The notes: generated by a model from the letters alone, not told the origin. 64,000 nucleotides of DNA from Paracoccus maritimus (GCF_025195095.1 NZ_JANAVZ010000007.1:165016-229015), one strand, 5' to 3'. Shown: positions 1-9,260, numbered from the stretch's first letter. Program-made: numbers and translations.

Positions 1-534
1 CGCAATCTGACCTCGAACCGCGAGATCATGACGCCGGACGATCTTAACGGGCTAAAGCTGCGGGTGCCGAACGTCCCGCTGTTCGTCAAGACGTGGGAAG
101 CCTTGGGTGCCGCCCCTACACCGATGGCATTCAGCGAAGTCTTTACCTCGCTGCAGAACGGCACGATTGATGCACAGGAAAATCCGCTGGCCCTGATCGA
201 TTCCGCGAATTTCAACGAGGTCCAGAAATTCGTGAACAAGACCGAACATGTCCGCTCCTGGATCTACCTGACCATTTCCGAACTCAGCTGGGGCCGTCTG
301 TCCGAGGCGGATCAGGATGCGGTGATGCAGGCGGCCGCGACCGCACAGCAGTATGAGCGCGAACTGTTCTTGGCCGACGAAGAGCGGCTGACCCAGATCC
401 TGCAGGACAAGGGCATGACCTTCGTGGACAGCGACAAGGCTGCCTTCGCCGCATCGGCCAAGGATGCGGTGCTGGCCAACGTCGCGCCAGAAATCAAGCC
501 GGTGGTCGAACAGCTTTTCGCGTCGCAGGGATGA
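1..534 (+). CDS. TRAP transporter substrate-binding protein, DctP-type (5' end cut off)
   Basis: This is the C-terminal half of the periplasmic binding component of a tripartite TRAP importer, which hands a carboxylate-bearing solute to the membrane permease pair. The reading frame is open from base 1, so the true start lies upstream of the window; 177 residues are visible. The DctP signatures are present: the ligand-binding arginine in KLRVP, the EVFTSLQNGTIDAQENP block, and the long C-terminal helix ending EIKPVVEQLF. It is followed 71 bp later by the small and large permeases and then by a sugar-acid catabolic operon, which suggests a hexonate or hexuronate ligand such as L-gulonate, D-mannonate or a glucuronate. 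The family is certain; the ligand is inferred from context only. Confidence 0.93.
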   Translation, partial: RNLTSNREIMTPDDLNGLKLRVPNVPLFVKTWEALGAAPTPMAFSEVFTSLQNGTIDAQENPLALIDSANFNEVQKFVNKTEHVRSWIYLTISELSWGRLSEADQDAVMQAAATAQQYERELFLADEERLTQILQDKGMTFVDSDKAAFAASAKDAVLANVAPEIKPVVEQLFASQG

Positions 535-605
535 CCTGAACTGCGGTGGCCGACAGGCCACCGCAGCTCAACAGGCGAAACGAGGTATCCAGCGAAGGAG
601 GAGAC

Positions 606-1106
606 ATGACCGCCTTGATCCGTGGAATGCGGGTGCTGTTGCGGGTTGGCACCGGACTGTCCTTCATGGTGCTGATACTAGCCGTCACCGTTCAGGTGGT
701 GGGGCGCAGCTTTGCGACCTCGCCAGTCTGGACCGAGGAACTGACCCGGTTCGCGCTGCTGTATCTTGCAGGATTCGGCACCGGGCTGGCCCTGTTGTCG
801 GGCGATCTTGTGAATGTCGATCTGGTCAGCGAAAGCCTGCCGCGTCGCGGGCCGTGGATCACCAGGCTGGTTTCGGCGCTGCTGGTGCTGGTCTTCGCCG
901 CGATGCTGGTCGAGCCTGCGCTGCGCTTTACCCGGATCGGCGCGATGCAGACGTCGCCCGCGATGGCTCTGCCCATGAACTATGCGCATGGCAGCATCCT
1001 TCTGCTGCTGACGATGCTTGCGCTGGCGGCGGCACTGCGGCTGATCGCGATGCTGACGGGCGCGGCTGACGGCCGTCCCGACAACCTGACGGGAGAGATC
1101 GAATGA
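606..1106 (+). CDS. TRAP transporter small permease, DctQ-type
   Basis: A 166-residue inner-membrane protein with four predicted hydrophobic segments, as expected for the small (Q) subunit that pairs with the large TRAP permease. The start MTALIRGMRV at 606 is chosen because a strong AAGGAGG-like ribosome site lies just before it; an ATG at 546 has no such site. The QVVGRSFATSPVWTEELTRF stretch after the first membrane segment is characteristic of the family. The gene overlaps the large permease start by four bases (ATGA), which implies translational coupling. Confidence 0.92.
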   Translation: MTALIRGMRVLLRVGTGLSFMVLILAVTVQVVGRSFATSPVWTEELTRFALLYLAGFGTGLALLSGDLVNVDLVSESLPRRGPWITRLVSALLVLVFAAMLVEPALRFTRIGAMQTSPAMALPMNYAHGSILLLLTMLALAAALRLIAMLTGAADGRPDNLTGEIE

Positions 1107-2380
1107 GCCTTGCCATCCTTGGCCTGACCTTCGTTTTCGGGCTGGTGATCGGCATGCCGGTCGCGGTGACGCTGGGGCTGTCTTCGATGGCCTATCTTCT
1201 GTGGCAGGGGATGCCGTTGGTGGTGATCCCGCAGAAGATGTATGCCGGTATGGACAGCTTTGTGCTGTTGTGCATTCCCGGCTTCATCTTGGCCGGCAAC
1301 CTGATGAACGGCGGCGGGATCACCGGGCGCATCATCCGTTTCGCGCAGGCGATGGTCGGCTGGATCCGGGGCGGGCTGACGCAGACCAATGTGGCGTCCT
1401 CGATGCTGTTCGGCGGTATTTCGGGGACGGCGGTCGCGGATGCGGCATCGATCGGCGGAATGATGATACCGGGCATGAAGAAGGCCGGCTATCCTGCTGA
1501 TTTTTCTGCCGCAGTTACCGCCGCTTCGTCCACGGTGGGACCGATCATTCCACCCTCGGTGCCGATGATCATTGTCGGGTCACTTGCGGGAATTTCGGTC
1601 GGCAAGATGTTCATTGCGGGCGCATTGCCGGGATTGCTGCTGGGACTGGCGATGATGGTGACGACCTATGTCATCGCAGTGAGGCGCGATTTCCCACGTC
1701 AGGCCTGGCAAGGCTGGGGCGAACTGGGCGCGGCGTTTCTTGGCGCGTTCTGGGCGTTGGCGATGACGGGGCTGATCGTGGGCGGAATGCTGTCAGGCTA
1801 TGTCACGCCGACCGAAACGGCGGTCGTTGCCTCGATCTATGCGGTGATCGTGGGCGCCTTTGTCTATCGCGAATTGCCGTTGGCGCGCGTCCCGACGATC
1901 CTGATCGACAGTGCGGTTTCATCCGCCGGCATCCTCGCGCTGGTCGGCACGGCCAATGTGTTCGGCTGGATTCTGGTCAGCGAACAAATCCCGCAGATGA
2001 TTGCCGATGCCGTGCTGTCGGTGACCGACAACAAGTTTCTGGTGATCCTGCTGATCAACATCGTGCTGCTGATCGTCGGCATGTTCATGGAAACGATCGC
2101 GGCGCTGATCATTCTGTTCGTGCCGCTGATGACGCTGGCCGAGGGCGTGGGGATCGAGCCGCTGCATTTTGCCGTCTTTGCGGTGCTGAACCTGATGATT
2201 GGGCTGACCACGCCGCCGGTCGGTGTCTGCATGTTCGTCTGCGCCAACATTGCGCGAATCCCGCTGGCCCCGGTGATCCGCGCGCTGGTGCCGTATCTCG
2301 CGACCAACATTTTCGTGCTGCTGCTGGTCTCCTACATCCCGTGGATCAGCACGTTCCTGCCTTCTCTGATGGATAAGTAA
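1103..2380 (+). CDS. TRAP transporter large permease, DctM-type
   Basis: The large transmembrane subunit (425 residues, about twelve hydrophobic segments) of the sodium-coupled TRAP importer encoded with the two preceding genes. Family hallmarks visible include the glycine-rich FGGISGTAVADAASIGGMM and the SSTVGPIIPPSVPMIIVG blocks, plus GLTTPPVGVCMFV near the C-terminus. Length is normal for DctM. It is followed after a single base by a dehydrogenase gene, so import and catabolism are probably one transcription unit. Confidence 0.95.
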   Translation: MSLAILGLTFVFGLVIGMPVAVTLGLSSMAYLLWQGMPLVVIPQKMYAGMDSFVLLCIPGFILAGNLMNGGGITGRIIRFAQAMVGWIRGGLTQTNVASSMLFGGISGTAVADAASIGGMMIPGMKKAGYPADFSAAVTAASSTVGPIIPPSVPMIIVGSLAGISVGKMFIAGALPGLLLGLAMMVTTYVIAVRRDFPRQAWQGWGELGAAFLGAFWALAMTGLIVGGMLSGYVTPTETAVVASIYAVIVGAFVYRELPLARVPTILIDSAVSSAGILALVGTANVFGWILVSEQIPQMIADAVLSVTDNKFLVILLINIVLLIVGMFMETIAALIILFVPLMTLAEGVGIEPLHFAVFAVLNLMIGLTTPPVGVCMFVCANIARIPLAPVIRALVPYLATNIFVLLLVSYIPWISTFLPSLMDK

Positions 2381-2381
2381 T

Positions 2382-3422
2382 ATGACTGACTTCGCCTGCC
2401 GGCTGCATGCCGCCCACGATCTTCGGGTCGAGGATCAGCCCGAACCACGGCCCGCGCCCGGCGATGCCCTGATCCGCGTCCTGCGGGGCGGCATCTGCGG
2501 ATCTGACCTGCACTATTATCACGACGGCGGATTTGGTCCGGTCCGTGTTCGGGAACCGATGATCCTGGGTCACGAGGCCGCCGGGGTCGTCGAAACCGCG
2601 CCTGCGGGATCGGGACTGCGCACAGGGCAGCTTGTCGCGCTGTGCCCGTCGCGCCACTGCGGGGAATGCGAATTCTGCGCCGCAGGCCAGAACCGCCACT
2701 GCCTGAACATGCGGTTCAACGGGTCCGCCATGCGGTTGCCGCATGAGCAGGGCTTCTTCCGCACCCATATCTCGCACCCGGCGGGGCAATGTGTTCCGTT
2801 GCGGGACGGCGTGACGGCCGAGGCCGCGGCGGGAGCCGAACCGCTGTCGGTCTGCCTGCACGCGCTGAACATGGCCCCGCCTCTGGAAGGCCAGCGCGTT
2901 CTGGTCACCGGCGCGGGCCCGATTGGCGCGATCTGCGTAGCCTTGGCCCGTCTGCGCGGCGCGGCCGAGATCGTGGTCACGGATGTGCAGGATTTCACGC
3001 TGGCGATCGCGCGTCGCATGGGCGCTGACAGGGTGGTAAATGTGGCCGCCGATCCCGATGGGCTGAACGACTATGCGACCGGAAAGGGGCGGGTCGACGT
3101 GGTGCTGGAATGTTCCGCCAATCCGCACGCCATCGCGCAGGCCATCGGTGTCACCCGGCCGCAGGGCACGGTGGTCCAGATCGGCGTGGGAGGCACCATG
3201 CCGCTGCCCCTGAACCTGATCGTCGGCAAGGAATTGCGCCTGGTCGGCACGCATCGCTTCGACGCCGAGTTCAGCGAGGCGGTGCAAATGATCGGCGAAG
3301 GTAGGATCGACCTGTCGCCGATGGTGACGCAGGTGCTGCCGGCCAAAGATGCGGTGCGGGCGTTCGACATGGCCGGAGACCGCAGCAAGGCGGTCAAGGT
3401 CCAACTTGATTTCACGGCATAA
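2382..3422 (+). CDS. zinc-dependent L-idonate/L-gulonate 5-dehydrogenase-type MDR enzyme
   Basis: A 346-residue medium-chain dehydrogenase/reductase. The N-terminal half has the catalytic zinc site (Cys in GGICGSDLHYY, His-Glu in GHEAAG) and a complete structural zinc lobe with four cysteines in CPSRHCGECEFCAAGQNRHC. The C-terminal half has the Rossmann motif GAGPIGAICVA. The GGICGSDLHYY...ILGHE pattern is that of L-idonate 5-dehydrogenase (IdnD) and related L-gulonate 5-dehydrogenases. Next to uxuA and uxuB, oxidation of L-gulonate to D-fructuronate makes the best pathway sense; L-idonate to 5-keto-gluconate is the alternative. Class certain, substrate inferred. Confidence 0.85.
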   Translation: MTDFACRLHAAHDLRVEDQPEPRPAPGDALIRVLRGGICGSDLHYYHDGGFGPVRVREPMILGHEAAGVVETAPAGSGLRTGQLVALCPSRHCGECEFCAAGQNRHCLNMRFNGSAMRLPHEQGFFRTHISHPAGQCVPLRDGVTAEAAAGAEPLSVCLHALNMAPPLEGQRVLVTGAGPIGAICVALARLRGAAEIVVTDVQDFTLAIARRMGADRVVNVAADPDGLNDYATGKGRVDVVLECSANPHAIAQAIGVTRPQGTVVQIGVGGTMPLPLNLIVGKELRLVGTHRFDAEFSEAVQMIGEGRIDLSPMVTQVLPAKDAVRAFDMAGDRSKAVKVQLDFTA

Positions 3423-3434
3423 CAGGAGGGGTGG

Positions 3435-4643
3435 ATGCGACACACGTGGCGCTGGTTCGGGAAGCAAGACAGGGTTTCCATTGACGACATGCGTCAGGCC
3501 GGTGTGCAAGGTGTCGTGACGGCGCTTCACCAGTTGCCGACCGGTGCTGTCTGGCCAATGGACCAGATCGCCCGCAGGCAGGACGAGCTGGCGATGATGA
3601 AGGACGGCACGCCATCCGGGCTGGCGTGGGAGGTGGTCGAAAGCCTGCCGGTCAGCGAGGCGATCAAGACCCAGACCGGCGAATGGCGCGCTCATGTAGA
3701 AAGCTGGATCGCCTCGATGCGCAACCTCAATGCATCCGGCATCGACGTGATCTGCTACAATTTCATGCCCGTTCTGGACTGGACGCGGACCGATCTGGCG
3801 TGGAAGCGCCCGTCCGGGGCGACCTGCATGCGTTTTGATTTCATCGATTTCGCGGCGTTCGACATCCACATCCTGCAGCGCCGCGGCGCGGCCGAGGATT
3901 TTTCCGACGAGATCCGATCCGAGGCCGCACGCCGTTACGCCGAAATGGATGACCCTCGCCGTGAACAGCTTGCCGGGAACGTGATTTTCGGCCTGCCCGG
4001 CGCTGCCGAACGCTTCAGCCTTCAGGATGTCCGTGACCTGCTGGACAGCTATGCGCCGGTGACGGATGCGGTCCTGCGCCGGAACTTCCACGATTTTCTT
4101 GAATTGGTCGTGCCGGTCGCGCAGGAAATCGGTGTGCGGCTGTGCTGTCATCCCGACGATCCGCCCTTCGGCCTTCTGGGTCTGCCGCGCGTCATGTCGA
4201 CCGAGGCCGACTATGCGGAACGCGTGGCGGCGGTCGATCTGCCGGCAAACGGCATCACGCTGTGTTCGGGGTCGCTGGGTGCGCGTCCCGACAACGACCT
4301 GCCGGGCATGATGGACCGGTTGGGGGATCGGGTGCATTTCCTGCATCTGCGCAATGTCCGGCGCGACGGCGATGATATTCGCGGCAGCTTCTTCGAGGAC
4401 GAACATCTGGGCGGACAGACTGACATGGTTGCGCTGGTGGCGTCCGTCCTGCGGGAAGAGGCGCGCAGGCGCCGCGCCGGACGCGCGGATGCGTCAATCC
4501 CCATGCGGCCCGACCATGGGCAGGACATTCTTGACGATATCGGCCGCGGCGGACAGCCAGGTTATCCCGCCATCGGCCGGCTGAAAGGTCTTGCCGAACT
4601 GCGCGGGATCGAGGCCGCCCTAAGCCACAAGGGGGTCGCATGA
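3435..4643 (+). CDS. uxuA: D-mannonate dehydratase
   Basis: UxuA dehydrates D-mannonate to 2-keto-3-deoxy-D-gluconate in the cytoplasm. The 402-residue protein opens with MRHTWRWFGKQDRVSI and has the family motifs GVVTALHQLPTGAVWP, DVICYNFMPVLDWTRTDL, the metal-binding CCHPDDPP and LCSGSLGARPDNDL, and HFLHLRNV. Length is normal for the family. A GGAGGGG ribosome site precedes the ATG. The stop region overlaps the next gene by four bases, so it is coupled to the fructuronate reductase that makes its substrate. Confidence 0.96.
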   Translation: MRHTWRWFGKQDRVSIDDMRQAGVQGVVTALHQLPTGAVWPMDQIARRQDELAMMKDGTPSGLAWEVVESLPVSEAIKTQTGEWRAHVESWIASMRNLNASGIDVICYNFMPVLDWTRTDLAWKRPSGATCMRFDFIDFAAFDIHILQRRGAAEDFSDEIRSEAARRYAEMDDPRREQLAGNVIFGLPGAAERFSLQDVRDLLDSYAPVTDAVLRRNFHDFLELVVPVAQEIGVRLCCHPDDPPFGLLGLPRVMSTEADYAERVAAVDLPANGITLCSGSLGARPDNDLPGMMDRLGDRVHFLHLRNVRRDGDDIRGSFFEDEHLGGQTDMVALVASVLREEARRRRAGRADASIPMRPDHGQDILDDIGRGGQPGYPAIGRLKGLAELRGIEAALSHKGVA

Positions 4644-6097
4644 CGACGCGCCTGACCGATCTTGACGACCTGCCTGCCAACGTCCTGACCCCGCGCTATG
4701 ACCGTACTGCGCACGGAACCGGGATCCTGCATCTTGGGCTTGGCGCCTTTCATCGCGCGCATCAGGCGGTGGCAACCGATGATGCGTTGGCCGATGCGGG
4801 CGGAGACTGGCGCATCCTGGGCGCAAATCTGCGCAGCCGCGACGTGTCACAGGCCATGGGGGAACAGGATGGGCTTTATACGGTGTTGATCCGTGACCGG
4901 CAGGACCAAGCCCGAATCATCGGCGCGCACAGCGCGGCGCTTGGCGGCGATCCTGCCGCGATCCTGCGCGCGGCGTGCGATCCGGCGATCCGCATTCTGT
5001 CACTGACAGTATCGGAAAAGGCCTATGGCATCGACCGGGCCGCGATGGATGTCGACGACGACCACCCCGCCGTGGCGGCCGACCTGCAAAGGCCAGATGC
5101 GCCGCAGGGGGTTCTGGGGATCATCACGGCGGCGCTGTCGAAGCGCCGATCGAACGGTATCAGCCCCTTCACGGTCCTGTCCTGCGACAATCTGCCCGAT
5201 AACGGTCCCCTGTTGCGCGCAGGCGTTCTTGGCTTCGCGCGGCGCACCGACAAGGCACTGGGGGGCTGGATCGAAGACGAGGTTGCTTTTCCGGCGACGA
5301 TGGTGGATCGCATCACCCCCGCCACGACCGACAAGACGCTGCAGGATGTGCGGGATCTGACCGGGCGTGACGATCTTGCTGCTGTTGAGACCGAACCGTT
5401 CAGCCAATGGGTGATCGAGGATCATTTCCCCCAAGGCCGCCCGACATGGGAGGCGGGCGGCGCCGAATTTGTCCGCGACGTTCGCTCGCACGAGGCGATG
5501 AAGCTGCGAATGCTGAACGGCGCGCATTCGCTGATCGCCTATGCAGGGCAACTGCTGGACCTGCCACATGTCCGCGACGCGGTCGCCGATCCTCAGTTGG
5601 CACCGCTGATCTTGCGGCACATGCAGGCCGCCGGTGAGACATTGCCAAGGGGCGCGGGGCTTGATCCCGACCGCTATGCACGGGCACTGATGGACCGCTT
5701 CGCCAACCCTGCGATTGCCCATCAGACGCGACAGATCGCCATGGACGGGACCGAGAAGCTGCCGCAGCGCTGGTTCGCACCGACCGCCGATACCCTGAAG
5801 ACGGGCGGCGATACGCGCCCCTTCGCGTTCGCCGTGGCAACCTGGCTGGCTTGGCTGGCCGCGCTTGCCGACCGGGACGAGACCCCGAACGACCCGCGTG
5901 GGCCTGCGCTGCTGAAATTGACTCGCGAGGCAGGGGGCGATTCCGGGACGCTTGCCGGATCGGTACTGGCATTGCCCGGCCTGGTGCCGACAGGCGTGAC
6001 AGGCAGCACTGACTTCATGCGGACTGTCGTCCGAAAGCTGACCGAGATCCGCAGTCTCGGCCTGCGCGAGGTCATGAAGCAAGAGGCGGTCGCGTGA
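4640..6097 (+). CDS. uxuB: D-mannonate oxidoreductase (fructuronate reductase), mannitol dehydrogenase family
   Basis: A 485-residue long-chain polyol dehydrogenase that reversibly reduces D-fructuronate to D-mannonate with NADH. The N-terminus shows the family's LGLGAFHRAHQAVATDD nucleotide-binding pattern, and the catalytic KLRMLNGAHS motif with its lysine, asparagine and histidine lies in the middle. The family also contains mannitol and arabinitol dehydrogenases, so sequence alone does not fix the substrate, but the four-base overlap with uxuA and the adjacent KDG kinase make fructuronate reductase the clear choice. It overlaps the next gene by four bases. Confidence 0.92.
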   Translation: MTTRLTDLDDLPANVLTPRYDRTAHGTGILHLGLGAFHRAHQAVATDDALADAGGDWRILGANLRSRDVSQAMGEQDGLYTVLIRDRQDQARIIGAHSAALGGDPAAILRAACDPAIRILSLTVSEKAYGIDRAAMDVDDDHPAVAADLQRPDAPQGVLGIITAALSKRRSNGISPFTVLSCDNLPDNGPLLRAGVLGFARRTDKALGGWIEDEVAFPATMVDRITPATTDKTLQDVRDLTGRDDLAAVETEPFSQWVIEDHFPQGRPTWEAGGAEFVRDVRSHEAMKLRMLNGAHSLIAYAGQLLDLPHVRDAVADPQLAPLILRHMQAAGETLPRGAGLDPDRYARALMDRFANPAIAHQTRQIAMDGTEKLPQRWFAPTADTLKTGGDTRPFAFAVATWLAWLAALADRDETPNDPRGPALLKLTREAGGDSGTLAGSVLALPGLVPTGVTGSTDFMRTVVRKLTEIRSLGLREVMKQEAVA

Positions 6098-7002
6098 TGC
6101 ATAAATCCGTCCTTTCGATCGGTGAATGCATGGTCGAGCTGTCGCAATCCCCGCAAGCCGGGTTGTGGCAGCTAGGTATCGCTGGCGACACGCTGAACAC
6201 CGCCTGGTATCTGCGCCGCCTGCTGCCCGCAGATTGGCAGATCGGCTATTTCACCCGTGTCGGGACCGGAGAGTTCTCGCGCAAGGCTGTCGATTTTCTG
6301 GCCGCCGAAGGCATACTGACGCGTCATGTCGGACAGGATCCCCGGCACGAGATCGGTCTCTATGCGATATCGCTGGCCGATGGTGAACGCAGCTTCAGCT
6401 ATTGGCGCGACAATTCGGCGGCGCGTCGGCTTGCCGACGATCCGCAGGTGCTGGCCGACGCCTTGCAGGGTTGCGGCATCGCCTATCTTTCGGGAATTAC
6501 CGTCGCGATCCTGTCACCCGGTGGACGCGCGGCGCTGTTCGAAGCGCTGCGGCAGGCGCGCGCGCAGGGCACACAGATCGTGTTCGACCCGAATTTGCGT
6601 CCACGCTTGTGGTCGGACGCCCACACGATGTGCGACCAGACCCAAACCGCTGCCGCGCTGGCCGATCTGATCCTGCCCAGCCATGACGATGAACGCGATC
6701 ATTTCGGCGACGCCGATCCGCTGGCCACGGTCGCGCGCTATCTGTCCTGCGGATCGCGTCAGGTGATCGTCAAGGCGGGTGGCGCGGCGATCCATTTCGG
6801 CGGTGCCGAAGGCGCAGGTGTGGTGGACGGGCTGGAACGCGCGGTGCCCGTGGACACGACATCGGCGGGCGACAGCTTCAATGCGGGCTACCTGGCCGCG
6901 CGATTGCAGGGTGCCGGGATCGAGGCATCCATACGCAGCGCCCATGATCTGAGCCGCAAGGTGATCAGTCACCGGGGCGCACTGGTGGTCGAGGCCGTCT
7001 GA
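6094..7002 (+). CDS. kdgK: 2-keto-3-deoxygluconate kinase, PfkB family
   Basis: A 302-residue ribokinase-fold sugar kinase. It begins MHKSVLSIGECMVELSQ, has the substrate-side GDTLNTAWYLRRLLP block and DPNLRPRLW, and near the end the PfkB signature DTTSAGDSFNAGYLA with the catalytic aspartate. It would phosphorylate the 2-keto-3-deoxygluconate produced by UxuA to KDPG, for cleavage by an aldolase that is not in this window. It is the last gene of the operon and is followed by a convergent hairpin. Confidence 0.9.
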   Translation: MMHKSVLSIGECMVELSQSPQAGLWQLGIAGDTLNTAWYLRRLLPADWQIGYFTRVGTGEFSRKAVDFLAAEGILTRHVGQDPRHEIGLYAISLADGERSFSYWRDNSAARRLADDPQVLADALQGCGIAYLSGITVAILSPGGRAALFEALRQARAQGTQIVFDPNLRPRLWSDAHTMCDQTQTAAALADLILPSHDDERDHFGDADPLATVARYLSCGSRQVIVKAGGAAIHFGGAEGAGVVDGLERAVPVDTTSAGDSFNAGYLAARLQGAGIEASIRSAHDLSRKVISHRGALVVEAV

Positions 7003-7044
7003 TGGTTCAGGCGCATGAAACCGTGATGCGTGCATGCGAACAAA

Positions 7045-7074
7045 CGCAGGTGACAGGCTAGCCCGTCACCTGCG
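7045..7074. terminator. convergent stem-loop between kdgK and the M20 amidohydrolase
   Basis: Perfect 10-bp inverted repeat (cgcaggtgac at 7045-7054, gtcacctgcg at 7065-7074) with a 10-nt loop, lying between two convergent genes. One arm is inside the last codons of the minus-strand gene. No clear T-run follows, so this is a candidate terminator or processing hairpin. Confidence 0.5.
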
Positions 7075-8230
7075 CGACGCAGCGGATGAAGACACGAGCG
7101 GCGGGTGCGATCAGCGCGTCGGGGAAATCGTAGTCCGGGTTGTGCAGGCTGGCGACGTCCTGTCCCGCCCCAAGCAGGAACATCGCCGCACGGGCGCCGC
7201 CGCCGAAACGGCCGAAATCCTCGGACGCGCGCATGGGAAGGCCGTCGGCCCGGATCGCGATGTCCTCGGCGAGCAGTGCGTTGCGCAGAATCTCCGTCGC
7301 CTCGGGGTCGTTCTCGCAATGCTGAAACACGTCGTGCCAGCTGATCGCGAACTCCAGCGTGCTTTCCCGCGCTGCGTCGGCAACGGCCCGGCTTGCCTCG
7401 GTGACCAGCCTGTCCATGCCGCTGTCCTGCCGGGTTCGCAGTGTGGCCCAGATCTGCGCCTCGCCGGGCGCGATGCCGAATGCCTGTTCGCCCATCGACG
7501 CATGGGTGATCGTGACCAACGAGAAATCCGGATCAGAGACGGCCCCGCCGGTGCCAAGCGCGGTCAGGCGCGGAATCAGCTCGGCCAGCGCATTCGCGGG
7601 CGAGATCCCGTGTTCGGGTTGCGATGCGTGTGCCGTCCGCCCGGTCAGGATGATCTTCATGCCGCGCGAGGCACAGTTCATCGGTCCTTCCGCCAGCATG
7701 GCCATGCCGCGCGCAAGGCCCGGATAATTGTGCAACGCCAGCGCCACATCCGGCCTTATCTTCGCAAAGCGAGGATCGGCGATCACCTTTGCCGCACCCG
7801 AACCGTCTTCTTCGGCGGGCTGAAACATCAGGATCACACGCCCCTGCCGGGGTCGGTTGCGCCCCAGCCAGCGCGCGACCGTGGCCAGAATCGCCATATG
7901 CCCGTCATGACCGCACAGATGTGCCTTGCCCGGCACCGTCGAACGATAGGGACGCGACGATATTTCCTGGATCGGCAGAGCGTCCAGTTCGCAGCGCAGC
8001 ATCAGCGTCGTGCCCGCATTCGCGCTGTCATAGACCGCCGCGACACCGTGCCCGCCCAACCCGGTCAGGATTTCGTCCGGCTGCGTCGGTGACAGCATCG
8101 CGATCACGCGATTCGCGGTTTCGACCTCTTGTCCCGACAGTTCGGGGTGGCGATGCAGCTGCCAGCGCCATTCCGTCATCTCGGCAACGTCGCGGTCCGG
8201 CACCATCTGCATGTCGTCGGTCAGGTCCAT
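7058..8230 (-). CDS. M20-family amidohydrolase (hippurate/N-acyl-amino-acid hydrolase type)
   Basis: A 390-residue metallo-amidohydrolase of the M20D group, which hydrolyses N-acyl or N-carbamoyl amino acids or indole-acetyl conjugates. Metal-ligand motifs are visible: RHPELSGQE near the N-terminus, CGHDGHMAIL (Cys and His ligands), FQPAEEDGSGA (glutamates), and LHNYPG. The ATG at 8230 is preferred because GAGGAT precedes it; an ATG at 8254 would add eight residues and lacks a ribosome site. It lies downstream of the LysR gene on the same strand, 88 bp away. The natural substrate cannot be deduced. Confidence 0.88.
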   Translation of the reverse strand: MDLTDDMQMVPDRDVAEMTEWRWQLHRHPELSGQEVETANRVIAMLSPTQPDEILTGLGGHGVAAVYDSANAGTTLMLRCELDALPIQEISSRPYRSTVPGKAHLCGHDGHMAILATVARWLGRNRPRQGRVILMFQPAEEDGSGAAKVIADPRFAKIRPDVALALHNYPGLARGMAMLAEGPMNCASRGMKIILTGRTAHASQPEHGISPANALAELIPRLTALGTGGAVSDPDFSLVTITHASMGEQAFGIAPGEAQIWATLRTRQDSGMDRLVTEASRAVADAARESTLEFAISWHDVFQHCENDPEATEILRNALLAEDIAIRADGLPMRASEDFGRFGGGARAAMFLLGAGQDVASLHNPDYDFPDALIAPAARVFIRCVAQVTG

Positions 8231-8318
8231 CGCGATCCTCGTCAACAGGTTCATCGGTCAGTTGCTGGATTGCGCGGGTTTGGCGGCGGGTCAAGACGCT
8301 GGCCGAGGTCAGAGCGTC

Positions 8319-9227
8319 TCAGGAAGCATGCTCGGCCTCTGACAAGGTCGCGGTCAGCCACGCACGAAACGCCTTCAGGGCGGCAAGGTCGTCCTTGGCC
8401 TTGGGCCAGACCAGCCAATACGCCCCTGGCCCCGGCACCGCGGGTCGCAGGATCGGTTGAAGTCTGTTTTCGGCAATCTCGATCTGCGCAAGATAGTCGG
8501 GCAGCAGTGCGATCCCCAGGCCCGAGATCGCCGCCTGAATCATCATCGAGAACTGGTCCATCATCATCCCGTCGGGACGGGCGGGGGCTGCGGCACCCTG
8601 TCCGGCGAACCATGCCGGCCACGCGCCAGGACGCGTCTCAAGTTGCAACAGCACCCTGTCATGCAGATCGGTGGGACCGGTGATGGGTCGGTTTTTCAGG
8701 TAGTCGGGCGCAGCGCATGCCGTCATCCGTTCGTCGAAAAGCTTCAGGTGGCGTGCATCGGGCCAGTCGTCATGACCGAAGCAGATCATCGCGTCGAACG
8801 GCTCGGCATCGAAATTGAACCGCGCGAAGCGTGTCGCAAGATTGACCGAGACGCCGGGATTGGCCGACAGGAAATCGGGCAGCCGGGGCGCCAGCCAGCG
8901 TGTGCCGAAGGTCGGCAGAACCGCCAACGTCAGGGTGCCGCCATCCGGATTGGCGATCAGCGACATGCTGGCGCGCTGCACGATGTCCAGCGCGGACGAA
9001 ATCTGCCCGAAATATCGTCGCGCCGCGTCGGTCGGAACAAGACGTTTGCGCTGACGTAAGAACAGTTGCTGTCCCAGCTGCGTCTCAAGCGTCTGGATCA
9101 GGCGACTGACCGTGCTTTGGGTCAACGACAGATCATGTGCTGCCGCGGTCACGGATCCTGTGCGCATCACCGCATCGAAGGCCAGCAGAAGACTGAGATT
9201 GGGCAGGAACCGTCTGGCGCGCATCAT
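8319..9227 (-). CDS. LysR-family transcriptional regulator, GcdR/GcvA-like
   Basis: A 302-residue LysR regulator. The N-terminal winged helix-turn-helix is evident (LLLAFDAVMRTGSVTAAAHD followed by LSLTQSTVSRLIQTLE), and the rest is the effector-binding domain of the GcvA-like subgroup (TLAVLPTFGTRWLAPRLPDF). It is transcribed divergently from glutaryl-CoA dehydrogenase with a 102-bp shared spacer holding an imperfectly symmetrical operator-like sequence. Divergent LysR regulators of gcdH (GcdR) are known from pseudomonads, so control of the glutarate module is likely. It may also read into the amidohydrolase. Confidence 0.92.
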   Translation of the reverse strand: MMRARRFLPNLSLLLAFDAVMRTGSVTAAAHDLSLTQSTVSRLIQTLETQLGQQLFLRQRKRLVPTDAARRYFGQISSALDIVQRASMSLIANPDGGTLTLAVLPTFGTRWLAPRLPDFLSANPGVSVNLATRFARFNFDAEPFDAMICFGHDDWPDARHLKLFDERMTACAAPDYLKNRPITGPTDLHDRVLLQLETRPGAWPAWFAGQGAAAPARPDGMMMDQFSMMIQAAISGLGIALLPDYLAQIEIAENRLQPILRPAVPGPGAYWLVWPKAKDDLAALKAFRAWLTATLSEAEHAS

Positions 9228-9249
9228 TCATCCCATGCATGAACTGATG

Positions 9250-9260
9250 CGGATTATCCG
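9250..9260. promoter_or_regulatory. palindrome in the lysR-gcdH divergent spacer, candidate LysR operator
   Basis: The sequence cggattatccg is an exact 5+1+5 inverted repeat (CGGAT-T-ATCCG) in the shared promoter region of the divergent regulator and gcdH. LysR proteins typically bind interrupted dyads in such spacers. The assignment is by position and symmetry only. Confidence 0.4.

Noticed and set aside
2346..4406. 686-codon open frame on the minus strand
   Set aside because: Entirely antisense to the dehydrogenase and uxuA genes; histidine/arginine-rich composition without any recognised domain, typical of the shadow frame in high-GC DNA.
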